A stretch of 64,000 bases of DNA, taken from positions 237,583 to 301,582 of the forward strand of contig NZ_JNVM01000005.1 of assembly GCF_000722545.1 (NCBI RefSeq), read 5' to 3'. Positions 1-6,819 of this stretch are shown one piece after another. Position 1 is the first letter of the stretch; each line of letters begins with the position of its first letter. The notes beneath the pieces were generated by a model. That model was not told the origin of the DNA. It saw nothing but the letters and a program-made list of their open reading frames with translations, and did no database searches. The DNA comes from Paenibacillus tyrphae. Lineage in GTDB: Bacteria; Bacillota; Bacilli; Paenibacillales; NBRC-103111. Position numbers and translations under genes: made by a program.

Positions 1-152
1 ATTCGATCGGCTTGGCCCTCGGCCGCGCCGCGCATGCCGTGGAGCAAGCGTACAACGTGAAGCTGGACGACAACAAAGCCGTGCTCAAAGGCGTCGTCTC
101 CCGCAAATCGCAGATCGTACCGGTGCTCACCGATACGTTCAACAAGCTGTAA
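1..152 (+). CDS. ppaC: Manganese-dependent inorganic pyrophosphatase, C-terminal end (partial)
   Basis: Only the last 49 codons are in the window; the gene begins upstream. The reading frame ends ...[16 protein letters not shown] and then FNKL-stop. The segment [14 protein letters not shown] matches the C-terminus of Bacillus PpaC, a family II (DHH-type) cytoplasmic enzyme that splits pyrophosphate to phosphate with Mn/Co. In that family the SRKxQ region contributes substrate-binding basic residues. A strong terminator follows 16 nt after the stop, so this is the end of its transcript. The family call is from memory of the family sequence and rests on this short segment only. Confidence 0.85.
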   Translation, partial: SIGLALGRAAHAVEQAYNVKLDDNKAVLKGVVSRKSQIVPVLTDTFNKL

Positions 153-167
153 TACAGGGACCAAAAC

Positions 168-202
168 AAGGCCGCCGGCGCATTGCGCTTGGCGGCCTTT
201 TA
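168..202 (+). terminator. Rho-independent terminator after ppaC
   Basis: The stem AAGGCCGCC pairs with GGCGGCCTT around a 14-nt loop and is followed by TTTT. It lies directly after the pyrophosphatase stop. Confidence 0.85.
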
Positions 203-278
203 CAAATTGTACGGAGCGCCGCGGCGCTTCTTTTTGATGCGCGCGGGCGATTCTTGCCTTATTACGCGGAACGTAAGA

Positions 279-776
279 TCATTCCAGAATAACCCGGTCG
301 ATCCGCTTATTTTCCCAATCCATCGTGATCTGTAATTTTTGCTTCCCCTGTTCGAAAACATAATGATCGCATTTGGCGGTTTCGTAGCAATCGACTTGTT
401 CGAGCTTGTGCGGTTTGGACAAATCGAGATCTTCTTTGGTGATCGGAATCTTCACCTTGGCGTCAAAAACCGAAGGATACCAGTATCCTTTCACCAGACG
501 GTTATTGACGAGGACGAATGTGGCGTTCGGCCCGTTTGCGCCGATGTAGTGAATTTCTTTCGTTTGGTCTTTGGCGCTGCTCTCCGACGGTTTGCCCATG
601 ATCCCGGTTATTTCTTCCTCCGAAGCCCCCGTCGAAATCCCGCCGAACGATAGAGCGGGCTCTCGCTTCCCGGCCGTATCGGCGTGATTGCAGCCCGCGA
701 CGGCAACAAGACTGAGAATGATAAAAACCATGGCTCTTCTTTTCAGGCGTCCCCTCGCCAAAAGATTTATTCCCAT
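279..776 (-). CDS. Small secreted lipoprotein, unknown function
   Basis: 165 residues from the ATG at 776, which overlaps the stop of the upstream amidase gene (767-769) and suggests translational coupling. Residues 10-29 form a basic start, a hydrophobic core and the lipobox VAGC (Cys29), so the protein is probably a lipid-anchored membrane protein. The mature part contains SFGGISTGASEEEITGIMGKP, the style of a short SmpA/OmlA-like repeat ('sG.s.eeV...lGkP') seen in several Bacillota lipoproteins. No catalytic motif is visible. An alternative start is ATG at 731. A role linked to the amidase is inference from the overlap only. Confidence 0.7.
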   Translation of the reverse strand: MGINLLARGRLKRRAMVFIILSLVAVAGCNHADTAGKREPALSFGGISTGASEEEITGIMGKPSESSAKDQTKEIHYIGANGPNATFVLVNNRLVKGYWYPSVFDAKVKIPITKEDLDLSKPHKLEQVDCYETAKCDHYVFEQGKQKLQITMDWENKRIDRVILE

Positions 777-1921
777 CTTTTGTATTCGGCGTACCAGGCG
801 TTCACGTAACGCATGTACGTCGTCCAATCCCAACCGGACCCCGGGTCCGTATGGGTCTGATTCGGGTACTCGCTGTGCCCTTTGATGTGATCCCGATCGA
901 CCGGAATTCCGTAGCTGTAGCACATGAGGGCCGCCAGCTTGGCCGACTCGTTGTACATGGTCGTGGTAAACCATTTTCCCGGATCGTTAATGTAGCCTTC
1001 GTGCTCGATCCCGATGGTGTAAGAGTTCGCGCTGCGGGCGTGATAGGCAATATCTTTATCCTTGACCATCTGGGTAATTTCTCCGTCCGAGCTTCTTACA
1101 TAATAGTGCGCGGCCGAAGGCCCGTCATGCTTTTGCTGCGCCCAACTGATGGAGCCGGCGTAAGTGCCCTGCATGACGTGAATCACCAGATGCGTAATGG
1201 TTCCGCGGCCGCGGTTTCCGGTTTCATAATTGGAGGAATGCGCCGCTTTCCAAATCGGTTTCACCACTGGCGGACCGCCAAGAGTGGAAATGACGATTTC
1301 GTTTTTAATCGTTACCTTATTACCCGATGGAATAAGCAGCTTGGAAGTGCCCAGCACTTGCTGAAGATAAGAGGCGTTCAGCTCGTCGTTTTCCGAGCCC
1401 AGATACATTTTGACGGAGCCGGACCAGTCCGGCAGATTGGGCGATTCCCGGAATTCGGGATTTGCCGTCTTTTGAAAATCGGCAAGAAGCGCGGCCGCTC
1501 CCATAATGTTCGACTTATCGTCCGATTTAAGCAAATTCACGTCGAGTCCGGAAAGGCGGGAAGCTTTCTCCAGCGTCTGCTTGACCGGGTTGGAAACGAG
1601 ATTCATGATCCCGTAACCGTTTTCAAAACTAGGAAGGCCTACATGGTTACTTAGCCGCGATTCAGTCCAGCCGATGGCTATGAGCAAATCACGGGGGACC
1701 TTATACTGCTTCGATGCTGCTTCGAATGCTGCCAATAAGGTATCGGGCACGACGTAAGCCTGCTCGTTTGCCAGCTTGGCTTCCGCGTCCAATTGCTGCA
1801 GCTCCTTGTTTATTGTGCTGCCGCTGTCCTTTGCCGCTTCCGCCGCATAGCTTGCCCATGGCGCGCTGACCGTGAGCAGTGTCGCTAAAGATAAAATGCC
1901 TAGTACATAACGAGCCTTCAT
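767..1921 (-). CDS. Secreted two-domain cell-wall hydrolase: lysozyme-like domain plus N-acetylmuramoyl-L-alanine amidase (Amidase_2)
   Basis: 384 residues with an N-terminal signal peptide ending near SYA-A (residue 26). Residues about 55-195 resemble a lytic transglycosylase/lysozyme-like fold (IAIGWTESRLSNH with Glu87 as possible acid, then GYGIMNLV). Residues about 235-375 form an Amidase_2/PGRP domain with the expected zinc and catalytic pattern: LVIHVMQGT (first His), IGIEHEG (Glu), and the C-terminal KGHSEYP...THTDPG (second His and Asp). It should cleave the MurNAc-L-Ala bond of peptidoglycan outside the cell. The ATG start is preceded by a GGAGG site. The lipoprotein gene overlaps its stop. 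Confidence 0.88.
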   Translation of the reverse strand: MKARYVLGILSLATLLTVSAPWASYAAEAAKDSGSTINKELQQLDAEAKLANEQAYVVPDTLLAAFEAASKQYKVPRDLLIAIGWTESRLSNHVGLPSFENGYGIMNLVSNPVKQTLEKASRLSGLDVNLLKSDDKSNIMGAAALLADFQKTANPEFRESPNLPDWSGSVKMYLGSENDELNASYLQQVLGTSKLLIPSGNKVTIKNEIVISTLGGPPVVKPIWKAAHSSNYETGNRGRGTITHLVIHVMQGTYAGSISWAQQKHDGPSAAHYYVRSSDGEITQMVKDKDIAYHARSANSYTIGIEHEGYINDPGKWFTTTMYNESAKLAALMCYSYGIPVDRDHIKGHSEYPNQTHTDPGSGWDWTTYMRYVNAWYAEYKRWE

Positions 1922-2205
1922 TCGAGATTCCTCCTAAAAAGTGGAATAAAATCTAACATAAATAATTATGTAAAAAATACAAAAATCCTCCTTTTAGTTC
2001 TAAATATTTCTTAATCTAAAGGATGGATCAAGCGGAGTTTCAATAGGCTATGAGAGGGGCCGTTTTTCGACATTTTCCGTGCATCATATTGCCATTTTTC
2101 TGCAGGATCATTCATAATCCTCTGAGGGCCGGACTATTTGTTATATAGTTGCATTGTGCGCGGGATCAGATCGCCACCGATGCCAATCCAAACTGAGGAG
2201 GAGAA

Positions 2206-3327
2206 ATGATGATGCTGGGTAAAAAAATAGCTGCAGGCGCAATCATGTTATTTGCCTTAACTTCGGCCGTTGCTTTCGCCGATGACACGGCCTTGAAGGC
2301 GGGAGATGCGAAAGTCCGGGACGAGGCCCAAAAATTCGTTGTCGATTTTGTCGGGCAAGCCTACAAGCCTTACTACACGCTGAATACCATCGACAGCGAC
2401 ATCTCCGAGTATTCGGTGAAAGACAATGTGCTGACGGCAAGGGTCAATATTTCTTTAAGCAAAACGTTAAAAGCCAAGTCGGTCGACGAAATTCCCTACG
2501 TCAAAGGAATGAAGAGTCAATCCGCCGTATTAAAGCAAACCAACGCGATCAGCGCCATGGAATCCGAACAAGTCATCAGCGACCGGCTTAAAGACCTCAG
2601 CGAATATATCGGCACGGCAACGGAGCAGAACGACTCGTTCCGGCTCACGGCCAAAGTCATCAACGGCAATATCGATAACCAAAGTGCGAAGCTTGAATTT
2701 TTGAATTATATGGATTGGATTCCGGCGGCCCACTTCGTTCCTGAAAACGAGGAAACGATGATGAAGCATGGACAAATGGATTTGTTGGAAGCGGTTACTA
2801 CCAATCGCGCTTTCACGGTGCGAAGCGCAGTCCAGCCCCAAGCGGCTTTTACATACAATCGGATTGCGGCAAGAGATTATGCGAACAAGTACACGTCTAC
2901 GGTAACTGGCTCGCCTTATTACGACACAAGCAAGTGGAATAAAAACTACAAGTTTCATACAGAAAGCGGCGGAGTCGATTGCGCGAATTACGTTTCCCAA
3001 GCCATGTATGCCGGCGGGATTCCTACGGATAGTACGTGGAAGCCCGAGTCGATTGCCTGGGTAAACACGGGCCGCAATATTAGCAATGGGTTGGAAGATT
3101 ACATGGTGCGCACCAAGAAATATTTCTACAAAACCACGAAAGCTACCACGCCGGCCGGCGGTTTTATCAGCGCATTGGATTACTCTCATGTGATGTTTGT
3201 CGTGGCTAACGATACCGTAACGATGCAGTACAGCGCCCACACGAACGACAAATTGAAAGCTTCCTTCGCCAATTTCAGCGACAGCAAGTTTGAGTTCTTC
3301 TACATTAATTCGGCTTACTTAAATTAG
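2206..3327 (+). CDS. Secreted Amidase_6-type (papain-like fold) protein
   Basis: 373 residues, preceded by GAGGAGG seven nt before a run of ATG codons (the start could be 2206, 2209 or 2212). The signal peptide is MLGKKIAAGAIMLFALTS...AFA. The C-terminal half from about residue 220 (YNRIAARDYANKYT) carries the Amidase_6 pattern: GGVDCANYVSQAMYAGG with a candidate catalytic Cys near 258, and DYSHVMFVV with a candidate His near 328. Such proteins are thought to be cysteine amidases or peptidases acting at the cell surface. The N-terminal 200 residues look like a plain alpha/beta secretion-associated domain. A terminator follows. The substrate cannot be read from the sequence. Confidence 0.82.
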   Translation: MMMLGKKIAAGAIMLFALTSAVAFADDTALKAGDAKVRDEAQKFVVDFVGQAYKPYYTLNTIDSDISEYSVKDNVLTARVNISLSKTLKAKSVDEIPYVKGMKSQSAVLKQTNAISAMESEQVISDRLKDLSEYIGTATEQNDSFRLTAKVINGNIDNQSAKLEFLNYMDWIPAAHFVPENEETMMKHGQMDLLEAVTTNRAFTVRSAVQPQAAFTYNRIAARDYANKYTSTVTGSPYYDTSKWNKNYKFHTESGGVDCANYVSQAMYAGGIPTDSTWKPESIAWVNTGRNISNGLEDYMVRTKKYFYKTTKATTPAGGFISALDYSHVMFVVANDTVTMQYSAHTNDKLKASFANFSDSKFEFFYINSAYLN

Positions 3328-3436
3328 TGGCTAGGGGATGTGCAAAGTTTATAGCTTCGGTATAAGCAGGATGGAGCGAGGATTTTTGTAAAGTTGTTGG
3401 TAGAGTAACAATCTTTCATCGAAATAAACAATTTAA

Positions 3437-3493
3437 AGCACTGCGAAACGAAGGGGTAGCTCCCTTGGGATTCGCAGTGCTTTCGGTTTTTTA
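3437..3493 (+). terminator. Rho-independent terminator after the Amidase_6 gene
   Basis: AAGCACTGCGAA pairs with TTCGCAGTGCTT around a 20-nt loop that has its own small stem. A TTTTTT run follows shortly after. Confidence 0.85.
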
Positions 3494-3551
3494 TCGATGC
3501 ATGTTTTGTGGGGTAGTAGGGGAAGGGATGAGTCAGTTGCCACACTTTGGA

Positions 3552-3615
3552 GTTTCAATTCCTCATAGGTAGGTTCAAAACCCGTAAAATAGCGTTACTG
3601 AGCCATTTCAAAATA
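3552..3615 (-). repeat. Solitary CRISPR repeat with relic of a leader end
   Basis: Positions 3552-3581 are the reverse complement of the 30-nt CRISPR repeat with one change (TACG to TACC-type change in the middle). Just upstream on the minus strand, 3582-3615 reads AATGGC..GTAACGC..TTTTACGG, matching the leader-repeat junction of the other arrays (compare array 7). No second repeat follows. It therefore looks like the stub of an array that lost its spacers, or a leader with a single repeat. Confidence 0.8.
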
Positions 3616-3656
3616 TCCAAAAAGTTCTGAGCCTAAAAGCGAGCGTGATAAGAAAG

Positions 3657-3884
3657 TCAGTCAATTGGCGGGTTCTCGGAATCATCATTTCGGTATTCTA
3701 ACAGATCGCTAACATTAACGCCTAAATAAGAACAGAGCTTATCTAAAAGCTCTCGTGGATAACGTTCCGTTTGATCGTTATACAGAGCGCGTACACTATC
3801 GAAACGATAATCAATATCTTTCGCTAACTGGCGAATAGAGATTCCTCTCTTGTCAAGAATTAGTTTGAGCTTTGAATGAATCAA
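3657..3884 (-). CDS. Small XRE-family (Cro/cI-like) DNA-binding regulator
   Basis: 75 residues from a TTG start at 3884, chosen because AGGTGAG lies seven nt upstream and because the homologous gene at 47407-47625 starts at the same position of the alignment (IHSKLK versus IRSKLK). The helix-turn-helix is RGISIRQLAKDIDYRFDSVRALYNDQTERYPRELLDKLCSYLGVNVSDLL (text split by the fold: helix 2 SIRQLAKDI, helix 3 FDSVRALY). This is the compact YozG-like XRE form. A longer frame up to 3950 has no ribosome site. A perfect sigma-A promoter starts 71 nt upstream on the opposite strand, so it may control the divergent 58-codon gene. That is inference. Confidence 0.82.
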   Translation of the reverse strand: MIHSKLKLILDKRGISIRQLAKDIDYRFDSVRALYNDQTERYPRELLDKLCSYLGVNVSDLLEYRNDDSENPPID

Positions 3885-3954
3885 TGTAAACTCACCTCTG
3901 TTCAAATTGTAGGAGTACCTGCGTACACATGTCAATCGAAGAAATAGCACAAGA

Positions 3955-4018
3955 TTGACACTTTTAGTGGGTCGGAATATAATAGACTTGATGACACGTT
4001 AAAGGTGTCGACATCAAG
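3955..4018 (+). promoter_or_regulatory. Consensus sigma-A promoter with a palindrome at the start site
   Basis: TTGACA (3955-3960), 17 nt, TATAAT (3978-3983): a perfect consensus. The inverted repeat CTTGATG/ACAC...GTGT/CATCAAG at 3987-4018 lies over the expected start site. It could be an operator for the neighbouring XRE regulator or a 5' RNA stem. It drives transcription toward the small gene at 4220. Confidence 0.75.
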
Positions 4019-4219
4019 GGTGGTGATATAATTTGTAGTTCGCCAGGGCCGCTGAGAAAAAAATGGGTTGGCTTTTTCATTCATTTTTTAATTGTATTGT
4101 TAAGTTTTTGATCTCTTAACGCTTAGTATGAACCTCGATTTAAAAAATACGGTAGTTATTGCTTAATAACTTTTAACATCAAACGGTCAATATTTGGAGA
4201 CCTAAAACATGGAGGAGAT

Positions 4220-4396
4220 ATGTTTCAAGAATTAAAAAAACTCATTATAGACCTAAGTTATATTCAAATTATTTGGGATGCTGAGGCTAAAAAGAAACAG
4301 GATGAAGCCGAAAAAATGTATGCTAATGGAGTAAGCGACGGCTTTAAACATGCCGCAGTTGCTCTAGACTCAATTATCCGAAAATACTCAACTTAA
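4220..4396 (+). CDS. Small hypothetical protein (58 aa)
   Basis: The ATG is preceded by GGAGGAG with four nt spacing. The product begins MFQELKKLIIDLSYIQIIWD and is then rich in Lys/Glu/Ala (AEAKKKQDEAEKMY), predicting a helical, possibly coiled soluble protein. I do not recognise the family. Support comes from the consensus promoter 240 nt upstream, the ribosome site and the hairpin terminator just after the stop. The 200-nt untranslated leader is unusually long for such a small gene. Confidence 0.65.
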   Translation: MFQELKKLIIDLSYIQIIWDAEAKKKQDEAEKMYANGVSDGFKHAAVALDSIIRKYST

Positions 4397-4406
4397 TATC
4401 CATATT

Positions 4407-4441
4407 GACCCATGAGCGATAGCCTTGGGTCTCTTGTCTTT
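4407..4441 (+). terminator. Terminator after the 58-codon gene
   Basis: GACCCA pairs with TGGGTC, followed by the T-rich TCTTGTCTTT. Confidence 0.6.
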
Positions 4442-4466
4442 ACAAGCCGCAACAGCGTTTAAGAAT

Positions 4467-5032
4467 GTTTCAAATCCCTATACGGGGACATTCGAAACAG
4501 AAATTAAGCGCTATCCATTTTTGCATTACAAATCCTCATAGGTACGTTCAAAACAACGCCTCCGCCGCCGGCTGGAGATGGCTTGCTGACACGTTTCAAA
4601 TCCTCATAGGTACGTTCAAAACCGTACCACCCTCTACGTTATGCCCGAGGAAAAGCTTGTGGTTTCAAATCCTCATAGGTACGTTCAAAACGTTACGTCG
4701 GATCGGCTTTGGAAGCAGATCCAAACCAAGTTTCAAATCCTCATAGGTACGTTCAAAACGAAATGACCCTCGCCTACTTCAACAACACGAAAACAAAAAG
4801 TTCCAAATCCTTATAGGTACGTTCAAAACTCATAGACAATGGGTGACCAAACGGATCAACCTGAGCCTGTTCCAAATCCTCATAGGTACGTTCAAAACGT
4901 TCCAATCCGGTTTACGTTCCTCCCGTCGAATCTCGTTCCAAATCCTCATAGGTACGTTCAAAACGGAAAATGATAGGTATTACTGCGGCCATCAGGTTCA
5001 AAGTTCCAAATCCTCATAGGTACGTTCAAAAC
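4467..5032 (-). CRISPR. CRISPR array 1 (10 repeats, minus orientation)
   Basis: Repeats (30 nt) start at 4467 (degenerate), 4525 (first bases altered), 4593, 4662, 4730, 4800, 4869, 4935 and 5003, plus the leader-side copy counted among these; spacers are 36-40 nt. Read on the minus strand each begins GTTTTGAACGTACC and ends in GGATTTGAAAC or GGATTTGGAAC, a T-for-A variant of the family. The leader is at the high-coordinate side (5033-5218). Repeats become degenerate at the leader-distal end, as expected for old units. The exact count is nine or ten, depending on whether 4467-4498 is accepted. Confidence 0.95.
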
Positions 5033-5218
5033 CCATAAAAACCCTGCCACTACGCCATTCCTGCATATCCCAAAATTTCGTTTTTACAATTGCTAACGCA
5101 CAATCCTTTTCGCCACGCGGCTATCCTTGTCGTCGATCCCCCGGCTTTTTTGCAGCATTGGGGGTCGACGACAAAATGAACATAGCTAAATTATAATGAT
5201 TTGCCTTCTTTTTTCCAA
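5033..5218 (-). promoter_or_regulatory. Leader of CRISPR array 1 (promoter plus stem-loop)
   Basis: On the minus strand: -35 TTGGAA (5213-5218), 17 nt, -10 TATAAT (5190-5195), then a 44-nt stem-loop at 5129-5172 (GTCGTCGACCCCC against GGGGGATCGACGAC), then 96 nt to the first repeat. The same elements in the same spacing precede seven other arrays in this window. Confidence 0.88.
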
Positions 5219-5567
5219 GCTATAAAAATTATTTACCTGTAGCATATTGTAGCTTGAATGGACTTAAAAGCAAATAAATAACACAATCCTTTGTTGAGTG
5301 TCAAATTAGCGAACCCCGATCATGTCTGAAATTAGAAGCGAAACAAACTACGTGGAGTTTTTTAGCATTAAATGGAGTGAGCCATAATAAACGGCTTTTT
5401 ACCTTGGTTTTGACCGAGTTTTTTCTATGATAGTTGCCAGTATAATCAATCATGATATGTCCAATTAGGAGAGACATGGGTCTCAAGAACAATATCCACT
5501 ACAGGGGCGGCATGTTTTGAAAAACGGATTGAAGCTAGGCTCCTGGTCCGTAAAAACCAAGGGAGGC
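5219..5567. other. Intergenic stretch between array 1 leader and the small toxin gene
   Basis: AT-rich, with no credible coding frame. Near 5515-5540 it contains GTTTTGAA followed four nt later by GGATTGAAGC, which has the two ends of a CRISPR repeat with the middle missing. It could be chance or a collapsed repeat. The 3' end of a toxin transcript from 5669 would run into this stretch. Confidence 0.4.
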
Positions 5568-5669
5568 CTACTTCTTTTTTAAGTAGGCAAGTAAAGCGAG
5601 GATGAACATGCCGAACATGAACATCAACATCAACATCAACATCAACGTTAAAATATCTTTTATTTCCAT
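5568..5669 (-). CDS. Holin-like membrane toxin peptide (33 aa), candidate CRISPR-repressed toxin
   Basis: The ATG at 5669 is preceded by GAGGAGGTGG on the minus strand, an excellent ribosome site. The product starts MEIKDILTLMLM, continues with a Met/Leu-rich hydrophobic stretch FGMFILALLAYL and ends KKK: one membrane span with a basic tail, the layout of the putative holin-like toxin family (type I toxin peptides of Bacillota). Four tandem TTGATG hexamers encode the Leu-Met repeats. GCCTACTT/AAGTAGGC (5566-5588) forms a hairpin across the stop. Facing it on the plus strand is a promoter leading into degenerate CRISPR repeats (5709-5838), so it may be repressed by a crRNA-like antitoxin (inference). 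Family match is by pattern only. Confidence 0.65.
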   Translation of the reverse strand: MEIKDILTLMLMLMLMFMFGMFILALLAYLKKK

Positions 5670-5708
5670 GAAACCACCTCCTCTTAGGAGAATGCAATCA
5701 TGCTTTCC

Positions 5709-5737
5709 TTGTAAACATTGCATTGTTTGTCTATAAT
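5709..5737 (+). promoter_or_regulatory. Plus-strand promoter upstream of the degenerate mini-CRISPR
   Basis: TTGTAA (5709-5714), exactly 17 nt, TATAAT (5732-5737). Transcription would start near 5744, just before the first degenerate repeat at 5757. It lies between the toxin gene (minus) and cas6 (plus). Confidence 0.6.
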
Positions 5738-5756
5738 ACTTTGTTAAAAGTGATGA

Positions 5757-5838
5757 ATAACTGAGTTACCTGTGCAGGAGTTGAAACTTATTTTTTCTTT
5801 TTGACAGCTATGCATCTACCTATAAGGAAAATTGGCGC
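5757..5838 (+). ncRNA. Candidate CreA-like antitoxin RNA: two degenerate CRISPR repeats around a pseudo-spacer
   Basis: Pseudo-repeat 1 (about 5757-5787) ends TACCTGTGCAGGAGTTGAAAC, matching 18 of 21 aligned positions of the repeat 3' part and keeping the TTGAAAC crRNA handle. Pseudo-repeat 2 (about 5807-5838) keeps the core TACCTATAAGGAA followed by AATTG. Between them is a T-rich stretch of about 19-29 nt beginning TTATTTTTTC. A consensus-spaced promoter sits just upstream. This repeat-spacer-repeat order next to a small toxin gene and cas6 is that of the CreTA modules of type I-B loci. A five-base match (TTATT) plus scattered matches to minus-strand DNA at about 5743-5760, near the presumed toxin promoter, would fit partial targeting, but it is weak. 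Confidence 0.5.
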
Positions 5839-5880
5839 TTGGAACTGATGTTCTATGTGCCTCTTTTTTTGAATTTTATG

Positions 5881-5908
5881 TTGGTAATTTCACTTTATGT
5901 TATATAAT
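5881..5908 (+). promoter_or_regulatory. Promoter of the type I-B cas operon
   Basis: TTGGTA (5881-5886), 16 nt, TATAAT (5903-5908), about 50 nt before the cas6 start. The first gene and the rest of the operon read the same way. Confidence 0.6.
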
Positions 5909-5956
5909 GGAACTATATCAAACAGAAATAATAATAAAGAAAACAGGTGATTCCCT

Positions 5957-6712
5957 CTGCGAGTCAAAATAACGCTCCAATTCCCCGGCCAACTGATCGT
6001 GCCTGTACATCATTTCGAGCTGCTGCACGGATTAATCTATGCAAGTATTCGCAACGAGCAATATCGCGAACACCTTCACAATGAGGGCTACAAATACGAG
6101 AACCGTAATTTCAAAGGCTTCTGCTTTTCCAGGCTGCAAGGGAAGCACACCGCATCCGAAGGCAAACTCGCATTCAGCTCCCCGGTCTCCTTCTTGTTCT
6201 CCACCTGCGACGAACAGTTGATGAAAGAACTCGTCTCCTCGCTATTCACCAAAGATTACGTAATGATCGGACATCAGCGGACAACCGTCCTTTCTGTCGA
6301 GCAGATCGAGGAAAAGATCAGCGAGTGCATGAGGATACGTTTTCTCACTCCTGTTACGATGTACAGCACGTTCATGCATAATGAGAAACGTAAAACCTAC
6401 TTCTACGCCCCCACCGAAGATGATTTCAGCGAACTGATTGCTGCCAACGCCCGCAAGAAATATGAAGCCATCTTCGGCAAAGATCCGCTTGACCGCACAC
6501 TCACCCTTACTCCTCTTGATAAGCGGCATCCCAAACAAGTCATTTTTACTTTCAAAAAAACAATCATCAAAGGTTGGCTAGGCGAATTTATTCTGCAAGG
6601 AGATCCGGAGCTTCTAAAGCTTGTTTACGATGTGGGTCTTGGGGCAAAATCCTCCAACGGGGCAGGCTTATTCACCGTGGTAAGTCATTTGGAGACAAAG
6701 GTGAAGATGTGA
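5957..6712 (+). CDS. cas6: Cas6 pre-crRNA endoribonuclease (type I-B locus)
   Basis: About 251 residues if started at the CTG at 5957, which has AGGTG seven nt upstream. That start restores the first beta strand (RVKITLQFP) needed for the ferredoxin fold and aligns with the start of the second Cas6 at 52996. The next usable start is GTG 5999, which would drop that strand. Family features: VPVHHFELLHGLIY near the N-terminus with candidate catalytic His residues, the central RFLTPVTMYST, and the C-terminal glycine-rich loop GLGAKSSNGAGLF typical of Cas6. It cuts repeat RNA to leave the ATTGAAAC-type 8-nt handle. First gene of the I-B operon. Confidence 0.93.
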   Translation: MRVKITLQFPGQLIVPVHHFELLHGLIYASIRNEQYREHLHNEGYKYENRNFKGFCFSRLQGKHTASEGKLAFSSPVSFLFSTCDEQLMKELVSSLFTKDYVMIGHQRTTVLSVEQIEEKISECMRIRFLTPVTMYSTFMHNEKRKTYFYAPTEDDFSELIAANARKKYEAIFGKDPLDRTLTLTPLDKRHPKQVIFTFKKTIIKGWLGEFILQGDPELLKLVYDVGLGAKSSNGAGLFTVVSHLETKVKM

Positions 6713-6819
6713 CAAAATTCGGAAAAAACCAGGATAAATGACTGATCCAAATATTCCAATAGTTGGTTTTTATGGTATGATAGTCATGTGGCGCGATAAC
6801 CAAGAGAGGGGGGCGTCCA

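Noticed and set aside
5515..5540. GTTTTGAA-N4-GGATTGAAGC as a third pseudo-repeat of the toxin module
   Set aside because: The central half of the repeat is missing and the match could be chance; not needed for the module proposed at 5757-5838.
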